From Odobenus rosmarus divergens (lineage: Eukaryota > Chordata > Mammalia > Carnivora > Odobenidae), in contig NW_004450285.1 in NCBI RefSeq assembly GCF_000321225.1, forward strand, positions 5,037,570 to 5,101,569: a stretch of DNA of 64,000 nt, given 5' to 3'. The notes beneath the pieces are model-generated. The model was not told the DNA's origin. It saw only the letters and a program-made list of their open reading frames with translations, and searched no databases. Below, in pieces: positions 46,611-57,008 of this stretch. A program made the translations under genes and the position numbers. Each line of letters begins with the position of its first letter. Within the stretch, counting starts at the first letter, position 1.

Positions 46611-48769
46611 TATTTCTCACTGAATTTATTTAGAGATGGACAAGACGTGAAATCTTTCAATGTCAAGAAGTGATCCCTCCCCCACTTCTCTATGTAATCT
46701 TCCTTAATATTACCAGAAAGAATTAATCTCTCTATTTTTTTTTCTTACCTACAACATGCTGTTTATATCTCATGAGTAACATGTTTTCTTCACTCAGCAT
46801 TAGAAGAAAATTAGGATGAACATGTCTGGTTCAGCCTTTTTGTCTCTTTTAGCAGTTCACATATTAAGGACTGTATGAACATTTAACAAGTTGACTTCAA
46901 CAAGTGAGTGAGTAAAAGTCAATAAAAGCAAAATGATTGTGGAAAAAATACATACTTCAGGGTAAATAGCATAACTGTCCTAATCTGATCCTACAAAGAT
47001 GTTAAAAATCACTCAAATAGGTATAATATTTTAAAGTTTATATTTAAAATTTTCTCAATTTCCAAACAAGTTGGATCCATCATAAAACTCATGCTGTAAA
47101 AATAACCGAAGTGTCCTGGATTATTCAAAAAGCAGCATTGATCTTTTGATCATAATGTATTTAAAAGAGAAATAAGTTATAATTAGACACAAAGATGCCC
47201 TTTTACAGAAAATGTATATGGATTTTAAGCATTTGCACTATGAAGTATTTGTTAAAAATTGCTTGTGGTAAACATGTTCCACTTAAAGCTGACATTCTCC
47301 CTTGATCTCTGGGACTGTGGGTTTGATTACAACATGTCTTGATGAAGCTAATGAAAGGTTTCATAAAATCAGTTCAGTTGAAAAGTGTAATCCAGAGAAA
47401 TGATGTTTGTTTTCTATTATTAAAGCAGGTTGACCAGTGTCTACTTTTTTTTAGCCTGGGATGAGATCAGTACAGAGCATTCAAAAAAGCTTCACAGTGA
47501 AGCCTTTTGCTTTATGCTAATAAGTGTACATCTTATAATTAAAATGAGGAACTTTTATCATTCCACAAATATTTGTCACAGTAAAATCAAAGTCTGCTTT
47601 GTTCAGTTCCCTACAAGAAACCTTGAGTCATTGAGTCAAAGCTCCAGTTGAGACAGCAAATTATTGTTGACTCTTGATTCAATGACACAATTGTAGCAAA
47701 TGTATATGAACAAAACTGACTGTACAGGTATCCAGGAAATTTACAGACTATACAAGTATCTCTATTTTACATATTTCTGTATGTTGCTTCTAATTAAAGG
47801 AACATGAGTTACTAAAGGAAAAATGGCAAAAACGAAAATGTGCTGTATTTTTGTATGACTTCATTAGATACAACTTTAGATTGTCTGTTCAATCTATAAG
47901 GCTATGTGAGCCCACCTGTACTTTCCTTTACCTCTGCATTGCCATTTACTATTGTCCAGGCCTTCCTTGTGCATCACAGCTGGAATTTGGTACTTGGATT
48001 TCCCCAATATTGTTTTTTCTGTTTTCTAATTTATTGAATATAAAAGTGCCAATGTACAACAGATGGGGTCATATGTCCAGCTATGATCCAGTCACTGTCG
48101 CTCTGCTGTGACAAGCTAGCTCTGAGTTATACTCTCACCTCTGTGAGCTGGGTCAGCAACATTCTGCATAGCAAAAGACTGTTCTGTAGGGATATTCAAG
48201 CACTATTACTGCAGAAATGGGAATGAATATGATGTCAAAACAAAAAATGCCAGCCCCACAACTTGAGAAATTCTATAATATTCATTTCCCAGGCTTATAC
48301 ATTTTGTTCATTTTAAAATTTCTTACCTTACAATGAAATATCATTAGTACACTTAAATGAAACAATCTTAAATTAAGTTGATCAAATAGGAAACTTTTAA
48401 GATATAGGTACATATATGTAATACAGCTATCTACTCTTGGAACTTCCTTTTTTATTAAATCACATACTTATGATTGATTTGATTATGCATTACATCATAA
48501 AGTTATCCATAAAATCCTTTTATGGTATCTAATGATAGAGCACTTTTGATCCTTGAAGTACAAAGAACAAAAACTATATATTATTTGGAATTTAAATAAC
48601 ACTTGACATTTCATCTATATTTTACTGTCTTTAATTAGATATTTTCTGCCTAACACCAAAAAACACAATTTTTGATCAAAAAACATACTTTTGAAGATTA
48701 GAGTTATAAGAAGTTTGCTATCTTTCCTAAAACAGTGTTAAATATATTACTAAGACTTTATACAATAAG
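46611..48769. other. Unassigned, 2.2 kb
   Basis: No recognised repeat. Frames 47430-47651 and 47851-48111 have no family. Confidence 0.5.
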
Positions 48770-48860
48770 TTAATGTGTATAAAGTGCTTTACAAAGAACT
48801 TTCTCTTTTTTTTTTCCCCCTCATTTAATACTTATAATTACCCTGAGGGGATGCAAATGG
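48770..48860 (-). repeat. MIR scrap, antisense
   Basis: TAAAGTGCTTTACAAAGAAC, then CATTTAATACTTATAATTAC and CCTGAGGGGATG match the middle of antisense MIR. A poly-T/CCCCC insertion sits in it. Confidence 0.45.
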
Positions 48861-49359
48861 CATTCCTAAATGCAGTTTGGGAACAGTCATATCTAGGATG
48901 CTTACAAATGCAGTTGAAGAAATAAACTAAATAAAGCATGAGCCTCTATCTGACTCAACATTCCAAATTGTTCACAAAGAATTTTTGAAATATTAAGTTT
49001 TTTTTAAAACTAAATTCTAGAATAGCACAGTAGAGAAGCACTGGAAAACTCTATCACAAGCTTTACTTACAGAAAGTAATTCAAAGTCTACTTTGAGACC
49101 TTCATAATTCAATACTTTATCAACTCTCTAGCAAATAAGCAAATAACACTAGTTTTGAAAGACATTGCTTTAATATTTTCCTTCAAACTACCAGTAAATT
49201 TTTTAAATGTATAATATCTCATAAGGAATACTATTTTTTGAGCAATCAAATCATATACCTTTTTTTTTCTCTGAATCGGAGAAGACATTATGGGATCACA
49301 AAGAATGTATTCATGTTGGTGCTACCTCTCCTGATAGCCCAGACCATGTGCTCTTCCTT
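48861..49359. other. Unassigned
   Basis: Nothing recognised. Confidence 0.5.
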
Positions 49360-49374
49360 AAGATTGAGATCAGT

Positions 49375-49577
49375 GGGGTGCCTGGGTGGCTCAGTTGGTT
49401 CAGCGACTGCCTTCGGCTCAGGTCATGATCCTGGAGTCCCCGGATCGAGTCCCTCATCGGGCTCCCTGCTCGGCAGGGAGTCTGCTTCTCCCTCTGACCA
49501 TCTTCTCTCTCGTGCTCTCCGTCTCTCATTCTCTCTCTCCCAAATAAATAAATAAAATCTTAAAAAAAAAAAAAAAA
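49375..49577 (+). mobile_element. CAN-SINE with 15-bp TSD
   Basis: Head GGGGTGCCTGGGTGGCTCAG, TCATGATCCTGGAGTCCCCG, GGGCTCCCTGCTCGGCAGGG, then CTCTCGTGCTCTCCGTCTCT and an 18-base poly-A tail. Target-site duplication AAGATTGAGATCAGT (49360-49374, 49578-49592) is exact. Opposed frames at 49238-49555 and 49311-49529 are SINE sequence. Confidence 0.96.
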
Positions 49578-49592
49578 AAGATTGAGATCAGT

Positions 49593-50399
49593 CTCAGGAA
49601 GTAGTCAAATGGTCCTAAACACAGAAAAGCTGTAAGAGTCATTTTGGAGTGGGGTCAAAGTATTTTTGGTCAGCAAAATACATATTTCTTCCTGTGTGAT
49701 GACATTGGGTAGAATTTGGAGAAAAATCAATACATTTATGAGTGTTTTTGATTCTTCAGGATTTAGTAAGGAAATCAGACACAGTTTTCAGCATCTCTCC
49801 ACTTCTTATTGGATCAGTTTTCTCTCTTCCACATTGTTTTTAATGAATTCTGGGAAAAATAACCTTTCCACTAATATCTGGTTTAGGTTTGATATACCAG
49901 AGTTAGGCTGAGGATTTCCCCATGTGAAGAGGCAGAGGATTATTCTCTGGTTGACACGGATTCTTGGAGGAAAATGCCAGGCACCGAGGAAGTGGAAAAT
50001 TAGAGCAAGAGAGCTGCCATCGGGCACACTCCCAACTTCGACCCAGAATAGACTCCTTCCCGTCATCCTTCTCCTCCCACAGAAATACATAATAAAATAC
50101 AGAATAAAAACTAGCAATATTTTCATTCTTTCTGAACCCTTAGCAAAAAAATTTTGAGAGAAATGTTATGATTGCTAACGTTCAGTATTAAAAGCTTTAT
50201 TTAAAAGAAAAATAAGCCCTCAACGTTAGGGTATTCTACAATTGTAATAAGCTTGTATTTTGGGTACAAAACAGTAGTTTACATGACCTACTAAGCTATT
50301 AAAAATGTGATTCTATTATTCCACTACCATAAAAAGTAAAAAGGGACTACTTCAACATCCTTTATCATTTTCAGTGTACCTAAAACCTGGATGGCATCA
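49593..50399. other. Unassigned, locally GC-richer
   Basis: 49900-50080 is richer in GC than its surroundings, with CpGs (GACACGGATTC, GGCACCGAGG, CATCGGGCAC, TTCGACCC) and overlapping frames on both strands (106 codons minus, 77 plus). It might be an old exon or regulatory piece; unproven. Confidence 0.4.
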
Positions 50400-50720
50400 C
50401 TTATGAGTACTCAGGCAATGTGGGGATTCGGAAAGTTCTCTGTAAAAGGGAGCAGACATGCTCTTCTTCCCCTCACTCTATGGCTCAGAATTGGATATGA
50501 TTTTGGAGGAGTGACAGCCATCTTGGGCTCTAAAGGAAAGGGCCATGCCTCAAGTGACGTGGCAGGGAAGTGAAAGTAGCTTGTGTCCCTAATGGTTTGG
50601 GAGCTGCCTAGCAAGTTATAGACTGCCCAACCTCCAAACATAATTAGTGGGAGAACTAAATAAGCCTTTCTCTTGTTGAAGCCAATTATTTGGGTTTTCT
50701 CTTATATGTAGGCCAAACCC
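50400..50720 (+). repeat. MLT1-like LTR relic
   Basis: GTGACAGCCATCTTGGGCTC, GAAAGGGCCATGCCTCAAG, TTTGGGAGCTGCCTAGC, AACCTCCAAACATAATTAG, then TTGTTGAAGCCAATTATTTG and GGGTTTTCTCTTATATGTAG follow the 3' half of an old MaLR-type LTR. Opposed frames of 60 and 76 codons in it are shadows. Confidence 0.5.
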
Positions 50721-50762
50721 CTAATCTTTATTAATTACCTTATCTAGAAATAGAGAACTGGG

Positions 50763-50782
50763 TTTTTTTTTTTTTTTTTTTA
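50763..50782. repeat. Poly-T tract of 20
   Basis: Twenty T residues follow GGG and precede AAAGCATGG. No retroelement body is attached on either side, so it is likely a stretched homopolymer or the last trace of a tail. Confidence 0.9.
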
Positions 50783-52554
50783 AAGCATGGCTATGTAGAA
50801 GTTCTGAGTGAATCTGAGTTAATGACATATTAATAATATATCTTTAGTATCTTTCCAATCACATGTCTGTGAGTGTCTTTAAAAGTTGATAGTGTTGTAA
50901 AAAGGTTATTTTAATTTTGTTTCATTTTAAGTAACAATTATTTCCATGGCAAACTCATTTACACTACAAATTTACCCTGTAAATAAAAGAGAAACTTAAA
51001 CAGACATAAATTTCAAGGCACGGGGCAAGCCAACTGTCACCAAATCGGAATTAGCAAAAATTGAGTATCACTAAGATTTTCTGAAGTAATTATTTTCCCT
51101 TTCTTTCTCTAAAGCAATTTACTGTGGGATACAGAGTATACAATTATTTTCCTATATCGCCGAGTGTGGTGGTGTTAATGAGAATTACTACTCAAGTAGC
51201 TTGGTATGACTGCAAAATCTGCTATTTCTTTCACAATGCTCTCTACCAGAGTCAGTGGAATATATGTTCTAATGAGCAGCAGCACTGCCAAGGTTCCAAA
51301 AACTAAGTGGGAGGAAATGAATTTGTATCAGTGCGTTTCCACTAGAATTCTTTTGGAGAAATTGCATCTACCTCACTGATGGGAGTTATACTCTTATTTC
51401 TAAAAGGATTTAAGACATTGAACAAGAAGCTATTCCACTGTGGGGTGAGGGGAGTGGAGTGCTGGTAGTACACTTCAAGGACCATGAAACAATGCTAGTC
51501 TTTCTTCAGCGTTCTTCTGACTGCCTGGAACCTTTAAGATATTAAAAGCTTATTTTTTTTTAGCATCATTATCTTATTTTCTTCAGTGTAAAAGGCAAGC
51601 AAACTTCAATTCATTTATTTTGCAGAAACGACAGTAGCATACGGATTATGTAGTTGATTCTAGTGATATTTAAATATTAAATTCATCTTCAATAATTGTC
51701 TGAAATAATTGAGAAAATTATTTCTGTTTTTCAGTACTTACGTATACAAACTGCAGATTAATACAGGCACAGTTACATCCCAAACTTCTATAAAAAGTTC
51801 ATGACAAAGGGTAATTTTGCACCTTACATGCGATATTCTATAAAAGCAGCAAATACAGAAGGCAATTCTGAAAGTCAAGAGGATAATCAATGCTATGGCA
51901 CCGTATTTGATATGTTTGTTATAATAATTCATGTAGAAATCATATGTAGTTGAGGAAGCAAAGCTGTTCTCTTAGTTTTCAAGTTTGCGCAGAGGAAGAA
52001 AATGGGAAGAAATAGCAAAGACAGGACATGATTTCTATTTGTATGATATATAACTTCTTCAAATATATGAGATGTTACTTTGTGCAACAATGAGCAGATT
52101 TTTAAATTATTCCACTATTATCAAATTTGTGGTTGATAAATATTCTTTTCTAATAAATATATATAAAAGCTAGTAATAAATATACAGATTTATTCATTAG
52201 TGACAATAGGACCAATAGGTTATTACTCCTATAGTTGTGACCATAGAGGCAGAACATTTGTGAATAAACAAATGATTAACACAATCATTTTTTCAATTCT
52301 CCTTTTCAGAATTCAAAAACAATGCATTTTTATTGAATTCTAACTATCATAGAACTGAGAGATTTATTTTTGTAATTTTCTTAAAATTTTAGCATTTCTT
52401 CAGAAGAAGGGATTAAAGATCCTATAATGGTTTCTTTCACTAAAAAAGAGTGTTTTTCAATTATTTTGCAGTAAATATGAAGTAGAATCCACAATACAAG
52501 CATGATATAACTTTAAAAGACTGTGATACAAAGGTACTGAATTCAAAATTGATG
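50783..52554. other. Unassigned, 1.8 kb
   Basis: No recognised repeat. Frames of 60-64 codons only. Confidence 0.5.
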
Positions 52555-52680
52555 GCTATGGGGTGGGTTGTATTTCCAAGTTTTAGCTTTCATGAATAAA
52601 GCTCACATGGACATTCTTGAACTAGCCTCTAGTAATCATGAGCATTCACTTCTTTTGAGTGTAAACCTAGATTATTTTAA
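52555..52680 (-). repeat. Old L1M fragment, antisense
   Basis: TTTCATGAATAAAGCTCACA, GGACATTCTTGAACTAGCC and ACTTCTTTTGAGTGTAAACC resemble the antisense L1M region before the ORF2 end. The fragment is short. Confidence 0.4.
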
Positions 52681-53360
52681 AACAAAATATATGATATAGG
52701 ACACTTAAAAATTCTCCTTCTTCTGTATGTACATCTATGTGCAATACTTCAGGAGAGAGATGCTACTTATAGGTAAAATAGGAAAATACAAAATTTGAGC
52801 CTGTTAGTGACATAAATAGAGAAAAATACTTGTAACTTTACATTAAGATGCATGGTAGAGCCATGCTTTAAATTTTAATCACTTGTCTTAACATGTAGGA
52901 ATAGAAAATTATATAACTTTAATGGGCAGAAACCTATAACAATAGGCAGAAACTAGTGTTGGGAGCCTGCAGGACAGAAAGGCAGACCTGTGATTTGTGA
53001 GGATAATGGAAACCAAAAGATTTGCATGGGAGGGCCCAGAGATATGTTCAACTTCATAGAACTAGGGACTGGCATGGGGCTCATTCACCTGTGAAATGAG
53101 AGTGTATCAAGCAATTACTGACAATGAGGAACTACCATATCTGTTAAGCTGCATATCCGCAATGGTCAAAGGAGAGAGAAAACTGCCTTTTCGGCATCTG
53201 CTTTAAGGCTCAGTGTATCCCAATTTACTGTGGGGCAGGAACTCTGACCCATCCCTTTAGAACAGTTCCTGGATGGACAACTTAAGACTCCAGGTAGAGT
53301 TTCTACAAGACCACTAGTGGAGGAGATGAAGATACAGAGGAAAGAATAACAACCTCTTAT
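52681..53360. other. Unassigned
   Basis: Moderate GC near 53170-53360; the minus frame 53166-53363 (65 codons) has no family. Confidence 0.5.
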
Positions 53361-53375
53361 CAAGGTGAGCCTGAA

Positions 53376-53600
53376 GGGGCGCCTGGGTGGCTCAGTCAGT
53401 TGAGCGGCTGCCTTCGGCTCAGGTCATGGTCCTGGGGTCCTGGAATTGAGCCCCATGTCCGGCTCCCTGCTCGGCGGAGAGCCTGCTTTTCCCTCTCCCT
53501 CTGCCTGCCACTCTGCCTACTTGTGCTCTCTACCTCTGTCAAATAAATAAAATCTTTAAAAAAAAAAAAACTACTTGCCTTTATCTTTAAAAAAAAAAAA
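53376..53600 (+). mobile_element. CAN-SINE with a double poly-A tail
   Basis: Head GGGGCGCCTGGGTGGCTCAG, body with CTGCCTGCCACTCTGCCTAC, CTGTCAAATAAATAAAATC, then poly-A, CTACTTGCCTTTATC and a second TTTAAAAAAAAAAAAA run. Target-site duplication CAAGGTGAGCCTGAA (53361-53375) and AAGGTGAGCCTGAA (53601-53614). The frame at 53396-53653 (minus) is SINE plus flank. Confidence 0.95.
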
Positions 53601-53614
53601 AAGGTGAGCCTGAA

Positions 53615-54181
53615 AACTAACAAATCGAAGGACATGAGGAAAATTTTTAGCAAGAAAGATTTTTTAAAAATTAATTATAAGGAGGTAGATACACTCCCAA
53701 TAAAATTAGAACAACCCTGAAAGGATACTATATTCAATATATGTATCCTGTTTTGTAAATATGTAAAAAACAAGGACTTAACGAAAATGCATGTATCAAG
53801 AACATAAAGATGTGAAAACTAAATCATTGCAAATTGTATGTGTGTGTATTTTTTCATATTAATTGATTTACAAAACTTAATGAATTAATATGTGGTGCAT
53901 TTTCTACTGAACAGAATCAGTAAAAAAATGGGTGACTGCGGAGTTGGTATTGAATATTTGATGATGAAAGCTGAACAGAGATAAACATGAAGAATATGAA
54001 GACAACAAGGCTAAATCAAGAGGCCTCAAGTAGTTCTAAAACACATTTTGAAAAATAATAAAAGAAAAAAGTGACAATTAAACATATAATCATTAAGAGC
54101 TTTCTAATATTACAAAAATGCAGTATTTGTGGTGATAGTGCAGCAAGTACTAAGCAGCATAAAAAAATAAAGTTTCCTGTT
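53615..54181. other. Unassigned
   Basis: AT-rich, nothing recognised. Confidence 0.5.
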
Positions 54182-54196
54182 AGAAACAGCTAAGTT

Positions 54197-54356
54197 TTAG
54201 AGGGGAGGGCGGTGGGGGGGATGGGTTAGCCCGGTGATGGGTATTAAGGAGGGCATGTATTGCATGGAGCACTGGGTGTTATATGCAAACGAATCATGGA
54301 ACACTACATCAAAAACTAATGATATACTGTATGGTGACATAAAATAATAAGAAAAA
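54197..54356 (+). mobile_element. Carnivore L1 3' end with exact 15-bp TSD
   Basis: Starts TTAGAGGGGAGGGCGGTGGG, continues TGGTGATGGGTATTAAGG, GAGCACTGGGTGTTATATG, AATCATGGAACACTACATC, ends CATAAAATAATAAGAAAAA. Exact duplication AGAAACAGCTAAGTT (54182-54196, 54357-54371). It begins at almost the same L1 position as the copy at 7461. Confidence 0.94.
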
Positions 54357-54443
54357 AGAAACAGCTAAGTTAAAAAAACAGAACAATACAGAAGGGATAG
54401 AAAAAAAACAAAACAAATTTGATACCTGATACCTCAACAAACA

Positions 54444-54700
54444 GATGTAGATTCTTTGGTCATTGACCACATCCAGGTGAACAGTCCCAAAGACGTGGTG
54501 CAGAATTTAACAGGCTCAGGGTTGGATTAACTCAGGAGCCATCCTGTCACATTGAAATGATCTTTACTGAAAAAGTGCAGATTGGTCCTAACCCAGAAGA
54601 GGAGGTTGCATAGAAGAAAAGGATATCCCAGAAGAACTGAAGAAACAAAAACTTATGGCCCAGGAATAAATTTATCATATAATAAATGCAAATCAAAGAA
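54444..54700 (+). pseudogene. RPL17 pseudogene: RPL17 processed pseudogene, 5'-truncated
   Basis: A retrocopy of the mRNA for 60S ribosomal protein L17 (uL22). From 54444 the frame reads DVDSLVIDHIQVNSPKD. After a frameshifted middle part it reads CHIEMIFTEKVQIGPNPEEE, then VA and a stop (TAG, 54611-54613) where RPL17 has Gln. A one-base loss near 54632-54637 shifts the frame again, and the last residues KKQKLMAQE end at TAA 54667-54669. An AATAAA follows at 54681, as in the short RPL17 3'UTR, then A-rich sequence. Only about the last 77 of 184 codons are present, with no introns. It is dead: truncated, with one in-frame stop and at least two frameshifts. The parent match is from memory of the protein family. 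I see no clear target-site duplication. It lies about 75 bp after an L1 3' end. Confidence 0.85.
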
Positions 54701-54708
54701 AAAGCAGA

Positions 54709-55754
54709 AAAACCTCCCACCTACACTAACTGTAGGGTGATTGGATATCTGTAAGTATCAGGTTGGGGGGGTGGTTAAAAATTAAAAATGCTTACCTTCT
54801 GTCCTCAATTACTTCATTTAATCTCTTCTTTCCCAAGGTGTCTAGTTCAACTAAGTGTGCATTCAACTTCTGGGGTAAGATTTGTAGAAATCAGATGAAA
54901 TATGTTTTTCTATTTCTTAATTGGTAGTGGAACAGAGAATGTTGTTAACTTAATACTATAACTTTCACTTAAAATGCTCCTTTCCTGTTACAGTATATTA
55001 AAGATATTTTTCTAAAAATAAATCTCAACAAATGTATTATATTCTAATAAAATGTTATGTCATCATTTCTTTTACCAGTTACTCGTTTTTGGACATTAAA
55101 TTTGTTTAATTTTATTATTGTTAAGAATGCTGGGTAAACAGCCTCAAAATTAAATCTCATCACATAATTGTGATGATTTAATAATAATGAATTCATAGAG
55201 GGATGATGAATAATAATTTGTGAATAATTAAATAGAAGCTAAGAAGAAAATGGGAAGTGGGATTAGAACATATTATACAAAACTGGATCATGATAATAAC
55301 TTAGTTCAAATTGAGTAAAGAAACAAGATCAAACAATTGAGAAGGATGTATCTCTACATGGCTTAGCATAAATGTCAGTGCATAATATGAACAACCAGAA
55401 AATTAAGCAATATCAATATAAGCATATGATTTAGTAATATGGAAATATATATACTACTGGGAAAAACTTGAAATAATGGAAAGAATCTGCCTCTGAGGAG
55501 TGGGAATCAGGAGTGAAACGGACTGGAACTGAGAAGCTCCATTTCTCTTACAGGCCTTTCAACCAGCCTTCTTAGCTTAATTTGTTCTTTAATTAGATAA
55601 AATTAAAATTAAAAAGAAAGTGGAACAGTGGAACAGGGAATCATACATTTTAGAGTGCCCTGCCCTCCTAGAGCACAGAGAAAATGTTCTAGAAATTAAG
55701 ATGAGGTATGTTCTTGACATACCAGAGAGACGTGGAACTAATGTCAATATATTC
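54709..55754. other. Unassigned
   Basis: AT-rich sequence between the RPL17 relic and the composite insert. Nothing recognised. Confidence 0.5.
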
Positions 55755-55765
55755 GTCTTCTATTG

Positions 55766-56328
55766 GCGCGCGCCGGAGGGTCAGAGCCCGATGGGGACCA
55801 GAGCCTGATCCCCATCTCTCGTGGGTGGAGCCACTCCCGGCCTGGAGGGCCCCAGCCGTCCACCCAGAGGGAAGGTGGGGAACAGCTGTTCCGGAGGACA
55901 GAAGCCACTTTAGGGTTTAAACTTCTCTGTGTTGAACCGGAATTTACATACATACCTTAGAGCGTCCATAGCACATTTGGAAAGATGCACAAGACATTGT
56001 TAACAGTGTCATCTCCAGAAAGGGCTGAGAGAACAGGATGGTGGAGGAAGACGCTGTTTCCGTTGAGTATCTTTGTGTTCTGTTTACATGTATTTCTTTT
56101 TCAAATAAAAAGTGTTTTCAGGGGCGCCTGAGTGGCTCAGTCGTTAAGCGCCTGCCTTCGGCTCCCGTCGTGATCTCAGGATCCTGGGATCAAGCCCCTT
56201 ATCGGGCTCCCTGCTCAGTGGGAAGCCTGCTTCTCCCTCTCCAGCTCCCCCTGCTTGTGTTCTCTCTCTCGCTGTGTCTCTCTCAGTCAAATCAATAAAT
56301 AAAATCTTTAAAATATATATATATATAT
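55766..56328 (+). mobile_element. Composite retrocopy: GC-rich leader, L1M-like 3' end, SINE
   Basis: A 563-bp block bounded by GTCTTCTATTG at 55755-55765 and 56329-56339 (exact, with similar AT-rich bases before it), so it went in as one unit. Part 1 (55766 to about 55940) is the most GC- and CpG-rich DNA here, beginning GCGCGCGCCGGAGGG (first G shared). Part 2 (about 55980-56120) resembles an L1M 3' end (GGAAAGATGCACAAGACATT, GTTAACAGTGTCATCTCC) with AATAAA at 56105. Part 3 is a full CAN-SINE ending in TTTAAAATATATA. The likely source is a processed transcript whose last exon held L1M and SINE, or a template-switch chimera. Short frames on both strands (65-70 codons at 55708-55960) match nothing I know. 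Confidence 0.72.
56121..56316 (+). mobile_element. CAN-SINE forming the 3' end of the composite insert
   Basis: Head GGGGCGCCTGAGTGGCTCAG starts right after AATAAAAAGTGTTTTCA. The body has CCCGTCGTGATCTCAGGATC (variant B-box area) and CTCAGTCAAATCAATAAATA at the end, with a TA-rich tail. No duplication matches its own left flank; the duplication belongs to the whole composite unit. The frame 56038-56298 reads through it. Confidence 0.93.
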
Positions 56329-56529
56329 GTCTTCTATTGTCAGTTGGATTCTTGAGTAAGATTGCAAAACTGTATTCAACTTTTAATGCTTGGTTTTTAT
56401 CTTAGAGTTTACTAAAAATAAGACTTCAAATGCAATTATGAGAAATATAACTTTTTATTATATTCTAAATAATAAAGTTTGCCATAGGCATATCAAGTTC
56501 TTCCTTTTTAGTAGCATTTGTATTGATCT

Positions 56530-56612
56530 GTCTCTCTCACTCTCTTCTCTCTGTTTCTGTCTCTCTTACACACACTCACATAAGCACACATACACATGCA
56601 CACCCACATGCT
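56530..56612. repeat. TC/CA compound microsatellite
   Basis: CTGTCTCTCTCACTCTCTTC followed by ACACACACTCACATAAGCAC-type runs. An imperfect TC then CA repeat. Confidence 0.8.
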
Positions 56613-56810
56613 AACCCCCGTGTATCTGCTGGTTTGGTTACTTATATACTGTGGTGTAATATAACATTTAAATTACTCTAGTATCAAGGGGAATGTTGTT
56701 CTTAGAAAACCAACCAAATGACAAAACAGATCAACACTAGTATTATTCCACTGATTTAAGATCATGCAGAAAGTTCTAAATGTCCTTTATTTTTAAAATG
56801 CACTGAAACT

Positions 56811-56992
56811 GGGGTGCCTGGGTGCCTCAGTTGGTCGAGCATCTGCCTTCAGGTCAGGTCATGATCCTGGGGTCTTGGGATCAGGCCCTGTGCTGGGCTC
56901 CCTGCTCAGCAGGGAGCCTGCTTCTCCCTCTCTCTCTGTCCCTCTCCCTGCTTGTTCTCTCTCTCTCAAATAAATAAAATCTTTTTAAAAAA
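56811..56992 (+). mobile_element. CAN-SINE with 16-bp TSD
   Basis: Head GGGGTGCCTGGGTGCCTCAG, TCATGATCCTGGGGTCTTGG, GGGCTCCCTGCTCAGCAGGG, TCTCTCAAATAAATAAAATC tail. Target-site duplication TAAAATGCACTGAAAC (56794-56809) and TAAAATGCACCGAAAC (56993-57008). The minus-strand frame 56881-57150 is SINE plus flank. Confidence 0.95.
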
Positions 56993-57008
56993 TAAAATGC
57001 ACCGAAAC

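Noticed and set aside
49806..50126. 106-codon minus frame as a gene
   Set aside because: Opposed overlapping frame and no family match; kept only as a GC-richer patch.
50763..50782. Poly-T as the tail of another SINE
   Set aside because: No SINE body follows on either side.
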